NCBI GenBank assembly: GCA_033065855.1
Contig: JAVXUO010002024.1
Coordinates: 39,006 to 103,005, forward strand
Direction: 5' to 3'
From: Escallonia rubra
Lineage: Eukaryota; Streptophyta; Magnoliopsida; Escalloniales; Escalloniaceae
DNA: 64,000 bases
The stretch's first letter is position 1, and each line of letters begins with the position of its first letter. Of the stretch, positions 46,570-58,640 are shown one piece after another. Below the pieces are notes generated by a model, which saw only the letters and a program-made list of their open reading frames with translations, was not told the origin of the DNA and made no database searches. Both the position numbers and the translations under genes were made by a program.

Positions 46570-49500
46570 ATGCGGCCTCCGCTTCCCAAATTAGCCGCCG
46601 CCGCCGCCGCGGCGGAGGACGACGGAGATCCCATCCGGACCGCCGGCGTTGGCGGCGGGCTCCGCAAGAAGGCCGCCGGGGTCAGGCCCTGGCTGCTTCT
46701 CGACTCCACCGGCCACGCCCAGGTCGTCGAGGCGGGCAAGCACGCCATCATGCGCCGCACCGGCCTCCCGGCTCGCGACCTCCGGATACTCGACCCGCTC
46801 CTCTCGTACCCTTCCACCGTCTTGGGCCGGGAGCGGGCCATCGTCATCAATCTCGAGCACATCAAGGCCATCATCACGGCCCAGGAGGTGCTGTTACTCA
46901 ATAGTAGAGACCCTTCCGTCACGCCTTTCGTCGAGGAGCTTCAGCGTCGTATCCTGCGCCATCATCACGCTACCAAGTCCCAGGTCATCATTCATATACT
47001 CTTATCGCGGGTCATTATTCATAACACTCTTGCGCTTCGTCCGTTATCTAATTTTGTGAACCTTCACTTTTGCGCATTCCGAGAACAGAATTTACAATCT
47101 TCTTAGCTAATTGTTAGTAGGACTTAATCAAAGAATTCTTACACCAATCTTTAATTCCCATGTATAAAATTTATCTAAAAAGTTCCCTATTTGGCACAAA
47201 GTCATGGGACAGAAATTATGATCTAAGAAATTAGGAACTAAGAATTTGATTAGCAATTTTTTTGGATGTTCTTGAACAGTTGTAGTGTTTATTTGATTAA
47301 TTGGTTGATGCATTTATGTTTTCATCTGCTGATTGTGATGTGGTGTGGTGTAGGAGGGTGGGGTGACTCCTGAGAATGTGGACTGGACGAACTTGTATGA
47401 TTTGGAAGTGCCGCAATCAAGGGACGGTAGCCCCCCAAACTTTTCCGGAAGCTTCCCGGAGAATGGCCAAGAGGGCAAGGCAGATGAAAAGCAGGATCTT
47501 GATAACCAGGATGGGCTAAAGCTTCTTCCATTTGAGTTCATTGCGTTGGAGGCTTGTCTTGAGGCTGCTTGTAGTTGTTTGGACAATGAAGTAAGCTATC
47601 TATGCAGGGATATATGTGTGTGTCTCTGTGTATGTGTGTGCACGTGTTCATATATATATATAGCAACAAGTAGAACAAGGATTTCATTTGGCTCTCTCTT
47701 TGTTATTTGTTACTTACTTTCTGCGTATCTATTTCATCTAGGCAAGGACATTGGAGCAAGAAGCTCATCCAGCATTGGACAAGCTGACATCGAAGATTAG
47801 TACTCTCAATTTGGAACGTGTCCGTCAGATTAAAAGCCGCTTGGTTGCAATAACAGGACGTGTTCAAAAGGTTGAGTGGATGTACTTGTGTTTCTGTTTT
47901 GGTTGCATGGTTGTTTTTCATTGCAGTCTAGCTTTTAATTCAATTTAAATGGTCAAACATTTTATGTTTCTTTGAACTCGGTTTTTAAACCATGTAGCAG
48001 CAATCCACACTAGTGGTTTCAATTCATGATAATTTACTCTATTTCCAAGTATTAATCTGGTTGGTGAAAGCTGCTTCCAGCCATTAATTGATGTAACTCC
48101 AGCCAAAACTCAAAGATAGGGAGGTAATTTAGCGATTGGTTGAGGGCCGTAGATATTAATTTATAAGGAGGCGTAAATGATGCTTGGAGCAGAGAGCAAC
48201 CATCGTAGCCATGACAAGGTCTTTGGATAGGTTTGCCAGTGCTTTGATGGATTTAGTGTTGAGCCTTAAACCCGAGATATTTTTGGAGTGAAGTTTTGAG
48301 GTAACTAGATAAGGACTGATGTTTTGGTATGAGAATGGGTCAGTTAAGGCAGAATTTTAGGTTGTAATTTTGTTTATTGCTATTTGATGGAAGTGCTGCA
48401 GCTTTAGATAAGGTTTGGCTTTTACAGCCAAATAAGGCCAAGGAAGCAAGAAAACAATTAAAATGGGAAAGCTCTCAGTATCTGCTGTTTCTCCTTTCTC
48501 TCCGTTTATATTCTTGGCCCGGTTGTTCTTATAACTTCGAGAAGAGAGAAGGTGGGTTTATCTTGGCTCTACTTGGGATGGCCTAGGGTTTCTACGTGGG
48601 CACTCTTCCTCATGCCAGTCATTCGTGGTTCCTTTTTGGTTGTTTCTTTAAATGACTGCTTTTCGTGGAGATTTCAATGGCTTGCCGGAGCAGTTCAGCG
48701 ACTAGTGCTATTCCATAGCATATTGGCGTTTGTGGTTCCTTAGTTGCTGGTCTGCCTTGAGAAGATGGAGTGTCGGGCATTGAATGGGATCGGTTCGGCA
48801 TTGAACGGGGCTCATAAGTTAAGAGTGGGGGGGTGTGCTGTATCCTTTTGCCGAGAAGCTTAGCACATGTCGTTGGAGTTGGGGACTTGGGTCGCTTTGG
48901 ATGCTGGTTGTCATATCCGGTAGCACTTCGCTTCGCTGCCTTGGGGCATACCAATGATGCAAAGTGTTGTGGGGTTCTAGATTTTTGGTATGTTAATGAT
49001 AAGGCATTTATTCACGCGCCTGGCTTTTGGAAGGTTATGACGTTCTGCTCCTTTTTTTTTTCTTTTTGCATTTAGGACGGGACGAAGTCTCTTTCAACTT
49101 GAGATGGAAGAAGAGGGAGCATTTTTCATGCTCGCACTTAATGCTGGAGCTTTCTAGATCGGTCGTCGCTGGGTATTCTGTTGTCATATTGTGGTATGAC
49201 AGGCTTAGCGGTACATGGGTTCTACACCTGGCACGTTATTCCAGGGGATAAGAAAATGTAGGGATAAATTTTTAAACGGTACCAGTATCTTTTTATGTTC
49301 TTCTTAATTGCCTGCTTAATATAAAGAAGACTGCCTGTCTGTCAGGAGGTTCACCATTACGAGAAAGAAGTTCTACCTTTATTTGAGGGTGTGAAATGTT
49401 TCAACTTGTAACTTTTCACAGAACATATTACCCTGTCCATTGTCATTAAGTTAAAATATGGAACCATGTATTATTTTGGTCGTCTCTTTTCAACGTGATC

Positions 49501-52115
49501 TTTTGTTTTTACAAATTTTCTGATAATCAGGCACACTTACTTAGCAGGTGAGGGATGAATTAGAGCATCTACTAGATGACGATGAAGATATGGCTGAAAT
49601 GTATCTGACTGACAAGCTGGTGCAGCAACACCTGGAGGAGTCGTCTGTCTCTACTATAGATGAGCAAGATGGTGTCAATGATGAAGGTCTTCGGTCAGAT
49701 ATGGATGACAGGCCGTATTATCCTCTTGCTTACCGCTCGTTTCTTTTTGGCATCTTTTATTTGCTTCTTGTTTGATCTCACCGCAAGGAAGAATATCTGT
49801 GTTATGCCAGGATTCCTGCTGAATTTTCATTGGAAGGTAATAATGTCTCTACCAATTACGAAGGTGACGACCAGCACAGTCACAACCATCAGGAGCAGTT
49901 ATTTGGGGCAGCTATTGCACTTGGTAGAGACACCCATGGGACCCATACTAGTACCACACATAGTGCTATAAGCAAGCAGCTTGACGTGGAGGAACTTGAA
50001 ATGCTCTTGGAAGCATACTTCGTACAGATTGATGGTACTCTGAATAAACTATCCACTGTAAGCTACTAAACTTAGGTTCTCCAAGTAAATTGAAACACAG
50101 ATGTTACAGCACATTACTTTACACGAAAGTGAGGAGGAGATGGTGGTAAAAGTTAATTTTTACTGTGTATAAGAGAGTCAACTATCACAAAACAAGATAA
50201 AGCGGCAATGTATGAGTAAAGGAAAAGAACAAGGGTCGTGTGGACGAATAAGCAGCTAAAAATTTGGAAGGTTTGTTTTTCTCTTGGAGTTTCCATGGCA
50301 CATCACTTCTGCTGCAGGTAGATTTGAGGGGAGGGGGGTGGGGGAGGTGGGTCGGGAGGGGGAGAGAGAGAGAGAGAGAGAGGCATTGCCCTGTAGGTGG
50401 GCTGGGTCCTTACCAACATGCCAGTGTGGTGCTTGGGTACTAAATGTGTGACCGTTCTCTCTAGGCCCTAAGGGGCCCGATTTTGTGGTTCCACATTTGC
50501 TGTTCACATCGGGTGTATACCAGGGAAAGTCCTTGGCTATCTGTCAACGAACTCAATAGTACCTGCCTGGGTAGCCCGCACCATTGGATAATGCCTCCCT
50601 CAGAAGGGCTTAGCCAAGTAGGTGCCATTGCGCTCGCTGGCTGGGTCTTATAACAACACTCTGAAACTCCTCCGTGATGTGGTACGTGGTTTCACTTACC
50701 CTTTATCTTACACTGCTCCGGATATTCCCTAGTACGCAACCCAGGTGTAAATGGGATATTCAACCCCCCAGTGCAGAGGGATTGTGGATCTTCATAGTCC
50801 ACGTGGGCCAGCGTCCTTGTTGGCATACCTCCAGTATTGCAGGGCCAAACTCTACCTTAGTGTCTATTTGAGTATTTATAATGCCTCCCTGAGAAAAGGG
50901 CTTATACAAGTAGGTGATAATGAGTTAATTGACTGGGTCTCATAAGGCCGGTGGCACTCCCATATTTCTAGTGTGGAACGATTTGTCACTTTGTACACAA
51001 AGCGTAGGACTTTTCTAGTACACGCCTACTTGGAATATCCATCCACTTTATTGCAGAGCAAGGAGGGTGAAGTATATACATGGATTGACATTGAAAGACA
51101 CCAAGTGAAGATTGAGATTGAAGATCACGATTTACTGTGCACATATAGCCATTTCAATTGTGGGTTGTAACTCAACCGCTTGATTGTGCATCATTTCAAA
51201 GCTACTGGAAATAACCTTCGCATCCTTGGGTAGGTCTAGCAAGGTTGTGGATATAAGCCACCCAATCAACTTCGGAGGATTGGGCCTAGGATTTGGATTT
51301 CACGCGGTCAAAGCCTTGATTCTAAACAGCCCTAAATGCAATCAAGTGTCTTAATGCGTGTTTAAGGACGTTGGTTCACCGACTTTGTACGATAACTTGT
51401 TAGGAGCCTCTGTTAGACCATGTTTACCTCTTATATGAAGTTCTTATTTTCCCTGCCTTGACTTGTTTACTCAAGCAATTATTCTGCCATGCTAAGGCTC
51501 GTCTCATATAACACACACTTCACTATTCAATAGTTGGCCCTGGTTGATATATAAGCCCGCAAGCATGTTTGAAACATGGTCACAACTTTTCTGTTTCTTT
51601 ATTGTCTCTGCGCATTAAATTAGTGAACGTGTTGTCATTTGGGTACATTGACACGGCATCAGAGTTCTCATGAAGCTTATCTGTCATATGGGGTGCTTCT
51701 ATATCTAAGATGCGTATTGGCGGAGGATAATGTTATATGCTCACGGTCATGTGACTCGCAAATTCCAACACCGCATGAGAATTCAATTCTTGCAAATTAA
51801 CCTCATGTCTTGTTTTCTTGTCGAAAGCTGCGGGAATATGTCGATGACACAGAAGACTACATCAATATCATGCTGGACGACAAACAGAACCACCTTCTGC
51901 AAATGGGGGTTATGTTAACAACAGCAACCTTGGTGGTTAGTGCATTTGTGGTTGTGGCCGGCATCTTTGGTATGAACATTGAAATTGACCTGTTCAAGGA
52001 TGAAAAAGCTGGGATGCAAGAATTTCTTTGGACCGTTGGCGGTGGTGCGACTGGTAGCATCTTCCTCTACGTGATTGCGATCGCCTGGTGTAAGCACAAG
52101 CGCCTGCTTGAGTGA
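46570..52115 (+). CDS. MRS2: MRS2/CorA-type magnesium transporter, gene 1
   Basis: Six exons: 46570-46983, 47354-47590, 47742-47870, 49548-49711, 49811-50057 and 51828-52115, giving 1479 nt and 492 aa. A long soluble N-terminal domain (LDPLLSYPSTVLGRERAIV, LPFEFIALEACLEAACS) leads to the acidic coiled region (LLDDDEDMAEMYLT). Two C-terminal membrane helices follow, about 426-444 and 455-480. The GMN selectivity motif at 445-447 sits just after the first helix, as in all CorA/MRS2/ALR channels. These form pentamers that conduct Mg2+; the subcellular membrane cannot be decided here. The end of the protein most resembles the plant MRS2-3 subgroup (YVDDTEDYINIMLDDKQNH). Exon 1 is GC-rich with a poly-Ala run. 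Intron 4 has a GC donor (gacag|gccg). Introns 3 and 5 are about 1.7 kb each; others are short. Confidence 0.9.
47871..49547 (+). other. Intron 3 of MRS2 gene 1, no embedded gene seen
   Basis: A 1.68 kb intron; the matching intron in gene 2 is only about 460 bp (54465-54925). The extra sequence has no recognised coding domain or terminal repeats. ORFs on both strands look random. An unrecognised insertion is likely but its ends were not found. Confidence 0.45.
50540..50945 (+). repeat. Imperfect direct repeat in MRS2 gene 1 intron 5
   Basis: Two related stretches of about 80 bp, near 50590-50650 and 50879-50944. Both have ataatgcctccct, then agaa/agaaaa and gggctta, then caagtaggtg, then actgggtct or gctgggtct. 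The intron is 1.77 kb, against about 300 bp in gene 2, so this is probably inserted repetitive DNA of unknown family. An (AG)n run is at 50361-50382. Confidence 0.5.
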
Positions 52116-53377
52116 CCGTATACCATGTAGTATTCTGTACGTAGCCTGTGAACTGTTCACCTTTGTGTTGTATTTAGAACGTGAAATATAAGCCGGAGTT
52201 TTCCGGTTCTTTTTGAGATGCCCAAGGATTCACATCACGAGTTTTTATTGATAATAAGTGCGCAGATTGAGTAAATAATGTATGATCCAGGACCATACAA
52301 TTTTTTTGTTCCTGGGCCATGTTTTAATATGGTAGCATTTGCAATAAAGCTCTGTAAGTTATAACTACATTGTAAAGCAACTCGACAACCTTACGCTTAC
52401 CGGGCAATCCTGACGAGGAAACCTGCCTTCGCCCTGATTTTTTTTTTTGCGAAGTATGCACTTACAAACATGGGCGCTATGGATGGATCTTGGCTAAAGT
52501 CTTCGAGCAATTGCTCGATTTATTCTTGAAACAGGTTAAAAACTTTAAATGAACGTAAATTGCAGTTTGAACAAATATATCATAACATTAATTATAACCA
52601 ACTCCAGTATACATACCCTACTTATCGAAAGGAATTGTTTGGCGGTCATACCAACTCAGAACGCGCAAATGGAACTAATTATAAACAGGGCAAATGCTCA
52701 TTTAAGTGCTTGATTAATAGGCATTTAATATGCTTTTAGAAGTTATCAACAGCCTACTTGAATACTCGTTAACCTCTATGAGCCATAAGTGAAAGCAAGT
52801 ATTGATTCAGTTAGCCATTAGAATGACAATTATGATCCGATCTGGTGAATCAACATATGCTTAAGGTATGTAAGGCCTAAAAACTTTGAACTATTCAGAC
52901 TTGATCAGCTGGTTCGAGCGATGCTTTGTGTAGTATGAGAAGAATGCGTAGTACAGACCAGGATTTAGAAAGCCGGAGTGAGTAGTGTTTACCGGTAGCT
53001 GCAGCAGCCAGAGATCAGAGATTGGAAGCCCCCAAACCCCCATCCGGTCCGTCGCACATGTCTTCATACCAGCTCTTCAGCTTTATCTCGACATCCATGT
53101 CTTCCTTTTAATTTGCCAGAAAGAAGAGGAACCAAACTTGGCAGAAAAAGAAACAACTACAATACAACCTCCCCCGCTAGACGCAAATAACTACCCTCCC
53201 TACAAGACTTTTACACCAGTGCTAATCTAGGTCAACTTCTCTATGATGAACTACCCCAACTCCTACCTTCTCATACATAAATAATCACGTCAGTAGGTGT
53301 ATCTGGCCCCCATATCAAGATCATATCACACAGCAGTGTGTGACCAGCATGAGCAGTCCTAATAGTCCAAAAGGTGG
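52116..53377. other. Intergenic region between the two MRS2 genes
   Basis: 3' flank of gene 1 and presumed promoter of gene 2. The short open frame at 52985-53230 has no family resemblance and is probably leader sequence. Nothing else is supported. Confidence 0.45.
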
Positions 53378-55998
53378 ATGGAGCTGACTTCACCAGAAGT
53401 CGAAGGCGATCGTGTCCGAACCCCCGCAGGCGGGTTTCGCAAGAAGACCACTGGTGTCAAACCATGGTTGAACCTAGACTGCACCGGCCAGGCTCACGTG
53501 TTCGACGCCGGGAAGCATGCCATCATGCGCAGGACAGGCCTTCCGGCACGCGATCTCCGCATCCTGGACCCGCTGCTCTCGTACCCCTCCACCGTCCTGG
53601 GCCGAGAACGGGCTATTGTCATCAATCTTGAGCACATCAAGGCCATTATCACCGCCGAGAATATCCTTTTACTCAATTCTAGGGACCCTGCTGTGTCACC
53701 CTTCGTCGAGGAGCTTCAGCGACGTATCTTGCACCACCATCATATTACCGAATCTCAGGTCCCCCTTTGCTTTAAATTGTTCATCGTTTATGTCACAGTT
53801 CTATAATTTATCTCCCGCAGACTTTTTCTGTTTTCCTATAAAATCTGGAGCGTATTCACTACTGAACCACTTGGAGAATGTCATCTACTGCTACATAATT
53901 TTCACTCTGATAGCTCGTCACCCAAATGTTTTATCCTTATTTGCTGATTATTCCGTGTGATGTGCTACAGCGTGTAGAAGAGGGCAGGGTCATCAATGCC
54001 GGTGGTACGGGCAGCGTTAACTTGCATGATTTGGAAGAGCGACATCCAAGCGCAGTTAGTTCTCGCAGTTTTAGAAGCTTCCGGGAGAAGGCTGAGGAGA
54101 GTAAGGGAGGTGGAGATAATGCTCTTGGAAACAGAAATGGGCTAAAGTTTCTTCCATTCGAGTTCAATGCCTTGGAGGCATGCCTTGAGGCTGCTTGCAC
54201 TTGGTTGGACAATGAGGTAAAGTAATTTGCCTCTTCTAAATTGGTTGCACACATTTTGTGCTCAAGAAATTAGGAGAAATAATGTTGTTCCTTTGTTCTT
54301 TTTAAGTTCTTTCTCGTTTATGTATTTTGATCTAGGCAAGCACATTGGAGCAAGAAGCTTATCCGTTGCTGGATAAGCTGACTTTGAAGATTAGTACTCT
54401 CAATTTGGAACGTGTCCGCCAAATCAAAAGTCGCTTGGTTGCAATCAGCGGACGTGTTCAAAAGGTCAGCAGCATCGATCTGTAAGCTTATCTTTCCTTT
54501 GTAATGATAAAGTTGAGTGGCCTCCCGTCGCCCTTTGGGCTCTTTTGTTCCAAGAGAAATACATCATGATAAAAAGATTTATTGACTACTCAAATGACTG
54601 ATTAAACCAGCTAACAGAAAGCCAGGAATAACTTTGCGCTCTTCTTTCTTTGTTTGTTTGTCTTTTGGTCTCTGTCAGTGTTACTCTCAAGCATGTGTTT
54701 GTTTGTTTGGAATGTAAGTTTCTTGGGTCGACGATGCAAAACATTGGAATTCGCAGTACCAAAAGAAAATAAGATGGAATTCGGAACTGCTGTACTTTTC
54801 ACACTCAAATGTTTTACGATGTTTGCCATCTTACTGGGCAGTCAACTACGTTTCCTAGGCATCTCTTTAGAACGTTATATAGCCTAATTATCAATCTGAT
54901 CATCTATGCACACTTTTATTCAAAGGTAAGGGATGAAATTGAGCATCTGCTAGATGATGATGAAGATATGGCTGAAATGTATCTCACGGCCAAGCTGCTG
55001 CAACAAAACCTTGAGAACTCGTCTGCCACCTCTATTGATGAGCAGGATGTCGGGGGGGATGATAAAATTATTCGGCCAGACATTGAAGACAGGCATGCAA
55101 TCTCCTGATTATTGCTTCGATAATAAGATGCCTTTCCTGTTCTGCTTTTTTCTTTTGCCCCCTTTTTCCTTCGCAACTTTAAAGAACTTCTGCTCTCTTA
55201 CTACGTCACCGAGATCATGCTGGAACGTGATAGTGCTGAAAACAGGCAGAATCACTTACTCGGTTCTTCTACTGTACTTCGCAGGGACGACGAGAGGATG
55301 AATACTAGTACCACAAAAAGTGCAATAAGCAATCGCCTTGATGTGCAGGAGCTTGAAATGCTGCTCGAAGCATACTTCGTTCAGATTGATGGCACTCTGA
55401 ATAAGCTATCAACCGTATGCAACTTAACTTCCTTCTTCAATTGATTCTTGGGTACATGATCATTAAAGCTAACACAACTCACTGTTGACGATTTGCATCC
55501 CTCGTTTGCCTGGTATCATCAACATATTTTCTCTAATATCGCCTGGAACCTGAACCTCTTTGCACAAAACGTGAAATCTGGTTGTTGAAATCCTCTTTGC
55601 TTTTTCTTGGTCCTTCTCTCTTAGTGCCTTGATGTGTACCTATACGGTTGCAGTACGCTAGTCATGGAAATTAATGACATTCTCTGTGTGTGTGTGTGTG
55701 GTGTTCCCTGCAGCTGCGGGAGTATGTGGATGACACAGAGGATTATGTCAACATCTTGCTGGATGACAAACAGAACTAGCTCCTGCAAATGGGGGTCATG
55801 ATAAGTACGGCAACTATACTAATCACAGTATTTGTGGTTATCGCCGGCATTTTTGGCATGAATATCAAGATTGATGCATTCAACGACCAGGACACTGGGA
55901 TGCATAACTGGCTTTGGACTGTTGGTGGTGGCACCAGTGGCTGCCTTGTGCTATATGCGATCGCTATTGCCTGGTATAAGCACAAGCGGCTTGTGTAG
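53378..55998 (+). pseudogene. MRS2: MRS2/CorA-type magnesium transporter, gene 2, stop in last exon
   Basis: A tandem paralogue of gene 1 with the same six-exon plan: 53378-53758, 53971-54216, 54336-54464, 54926-55092, 55234-55414 and 55714-55998. Frames join cleanly up to codon 389. There an in-frame TAG at 55777-55779 replaces a His codon (gene 1: QNHLLQM; here QN, stop, LLQM). The rest of the exon is still open and encodes both membrane helices and the GMN motif (AGIFGMNIKI), ending at 55998. As read, the product would be a 389-aa soluble fragment without the pore. Exon 5 is assigned an acceptor at 55233 because it keeps phase; it is less certain than the others. Intron 4 again uses a GC donor (gacag|gcat). 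A sequencing error or strain-specific allele is possible. Confidence 0.8.
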
Positions 55999-57223
55999 TG
56001 AGTATACGTACTGTCCATTGTAGAGCCCTTGAAAATCATTACAACCTAAAGGCGACCTCCGAACGGTACGCCAGAAAAAACGAAGAGACGTCAGTACATT
56101 GTCCATTGTAGAGGCTGTTATCATGACAGACCAGTGTTGTTATCTCGAGTATGGAGTGGGGATGGGGTTGTATAAATTGGTATGTGTAATTTGATACTTG
56201 CCGGAGAAACAATATCTAGTGATTGTTTAACACCGCGTCTTCCCGTCCTTATTTGTTTAGTTGCTTCCATACGGTGGCCGTGAGGGCATTAATTGTGGTT
56301 GTTAATCAGCTCAACTTTGGAAGTAACTCCGCCTAAATCACGTAGTGATCTCAAGTAAAAGAGTGTCCCAAAAAAATTAAATGGTAGTAACAAACTCCTA
56401 CAGAAATTGTATAACATCTTCTTCAAATTTCCCTGTCCCAAATGACATCAATCCAAAGATTTAAAACTCTAAACAGTGTTATCACAAGTACGTGGATGCG
56501 GGAAATTACTGCTTTGTTCTGAAGGATATTCGTTATGCAGACATATACAAACAACAAACTTGAGCAGGTACTCAGTTGTTACGAAACACCTCAATCGATG
56601 GAAAAAATTAAAGATACACACTTGACGGAAAATTGAGAATGTATTTTCCTCGTAAAACCAAATTTAGCCTTTTGAACTCTACTATTGTCGTCAAGGACTC
56701 AAACTCTTCTTCTCAACCTTTAATTGAGGGTATTGAAGGGCCAAGGATGTGAATACCTAGTTGCATGCATCTAATCTAACATAATACAGACTATTAATGA
56801 CCAATTTTCTTCTTGTGGCCAAAGACTGTACACATGTTCACAATGAGAGGGGTGATTGTATACATGTTGTAAATATTGGCCTTCCACAACTCTTCCTGCC
56901 AATGATTGTCAAGTAACTCGCGAAAGATCCTAGTGACAACCATTATAACAAATAAACAGTGGCGACTTTCCTACTTCTAGTTCTAACAAAAGGCAGTCAA
57001 TAGTAACTTCTTCTCTCTTGTTACCATAAGAGTGCTCACTATATATCAAATTGCTTGCGTTAGTGTTGGTTTCTCTGTGGTTGGGGTACCCAGGTATAAC
57101 ATTTGATGACCTCAGAAAGGTCATCGTGATCATTAGGAAAAAACTTGTGGCTGAGAGAGAGAGACGTTATGTTTGCAATGACAAAGGAAATGGTGGGGTG
57201 TAGCATGAGGTAAACGGGCTGCA
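55999..57223. other. Intergenic region
   Basis: 3' flank of MRS2 gene 2 and presumed promoter of the next gene. No domain-bearing ORF, repeat or element end was recognised. The (GT)n at about 55685-55700 belongs to intron 5 of gene 2. Confidence 0.45.
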
Positions 57224-58110
57224 ATGGCGCTAAAACTAGCGACTATGAGCAGATGTGCTGCACCTAACATGCCTGCACCTGATCAGAGTGAAGGAAGAAG
57301 AGCCAGGACCTCACGAGTGACTGAAATTGGCAGAAGAGGCATCCTCCTGTCAACTGTGGTTGCAGCTTCACCAGTCAATGACTCTCAGACTCAGCTTCTT
57401 GAAAGTAAATGCTTCTCCTACTTCGTCCTACTTTTCTTCTTCTTTTAGCTGCTAATTGAATTCATCGTTGAAGTACAAGTGTTCTGCTTGATGGGTTGGA
57501 AGTATTAACTGTTGAGAGATTATTTATCAGAATATCGGAAGAAATCGGAAGAAAACAAGGCCAAAAATGACAAGGAGGTAAAACATTTAACCTGTACTGG
57601 ATTACTGAGCGTTGTACTCTCTGTATGGGATAATAAAATCTTCTGTCAAACACAAATGCAGCCCCAACCCTAGATGGTAAACTTTCATGTACACACACTG
57701 TTAGTGCTGATTTGTTTTCCAAATAAGAAAACCGATCGAATCTGTGACCGTCACAAATCTACTTGCATGCACCAAATTAAAGATAGATTTTTTGTAGTAG
57801 AAAAAGCTTTGGTTGCGACCGGGTAGAAAGACCGTTACAATTCTTGTATATCGATAATTAATAGTCGTTTAATAAGTTAAACCAATTTGTTTCCAACATA
57901 GCTTTACATGTAGTTCTCACTGTTTAATTGTTCTGAGTTCCTTTTTTCCTTTTGGTATCCGATCAAATCGAACAACAGAGATTAGACAGTTACTACAAGC
58001 GCAATTACAAGGATTACTTCGAATTTGTGGAAGGCTCTTTGAAGGACAAGAACAAGCAGCTCACAGAATCGGAGAAGGGCATTCTTGATTGGCTTCGAAG
58101 TAACAAATAG
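57224..58110 (+). CDS. Small chloroplast lumen protein, PsaN-like
   Basis: Three exons (57224-57404, 57531-57577, 57979-58110) join in frame to 360 nt, 119 aa. The N-terminus is Ser/Arg/Ala-rich with a twin-arginine followed by a hydrophobic run (GRRGILLSTVVAASP), as in thylakoid-lumen precursors of the Tat pathway. The mature part is small and highly charged: LLEKYRKKSEENKAKNDKE, then RLDSYYKRNYKDYFEFVEG, and a C-terminal LTESEKGILDWLRSNK. The Lys/Glu/Asn segment resembles the start of mature photosystem I subunit N. The later Cys-rich part of true PsaN is missing, so this is at most a PsaN-like paralogue. Splice sites are canonical (gt..ag). Function is not established. Confidence 0.7.
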
Positions 58111-58640
58111 TTCCACCTTGTCAAATTTACCTTCTTTCTTCCCAGTAATGGAACAAAAAAAATAATATCTATATCCCTAACATGGTATTTATTATTAAGT
58201 TCGTATGTTTCACTCATGTATGTTGCAAGTACATGCAACTGAAACAACTTTCGGTCCGGCTACGTGGTTTTAAGTTCAATGATGTGCTATTAAGTCATTG
58301 ATGATTTAGCTTACGTTAAATTCTCTCGATCAGAAAAAAAAAATATTATATAAAATATCAAAAAATGCACTCAAAAAATTAGTCAGTTCCTTGTTGTGAA
58401 AGGAGGTGGAGTTATTCGCTTCATTTTCAAATAAAGAAAAATTGTAGTTACGACTTTTTTGTATGTGCATGAAAAAACGGCTCTTTGAAATGCTACACCT
58501 GAGACAACCCCGAGATGATCCCTAATCAAGCACCACGGGAAAAAAGGGGGAAGGAAAGAGACTTATAGATTTCAAGATCAGAAGTGTGAAAATAATTCTA
58601 AGATTTTAACATAAGTTTCTTTTTCTTAAAGGTTAGGGAC
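58111..58640. other. Intergenic region
   Basis: 3' flank of the PsaN-like gene. Poly-A tracts near 58335 and low-complexity AT sequence. No gene is seen. Confidence 0.45.

Noticed and set aside
46479..47106. ORFs antisense to or out of frame with MRS2 exon 1
   Set aside because: Shadow frames caused by the GC-rich exon. The sense frame carries the conserved MRS2 sequence.
48619..48954. Minus-strand 111-codon ORF inside MRS2 gene 1 intron 3
   Set aside because: Pro/Lys/Ser-rich with no recognisable family, no counterpart in gene 2, and no splice or start context.
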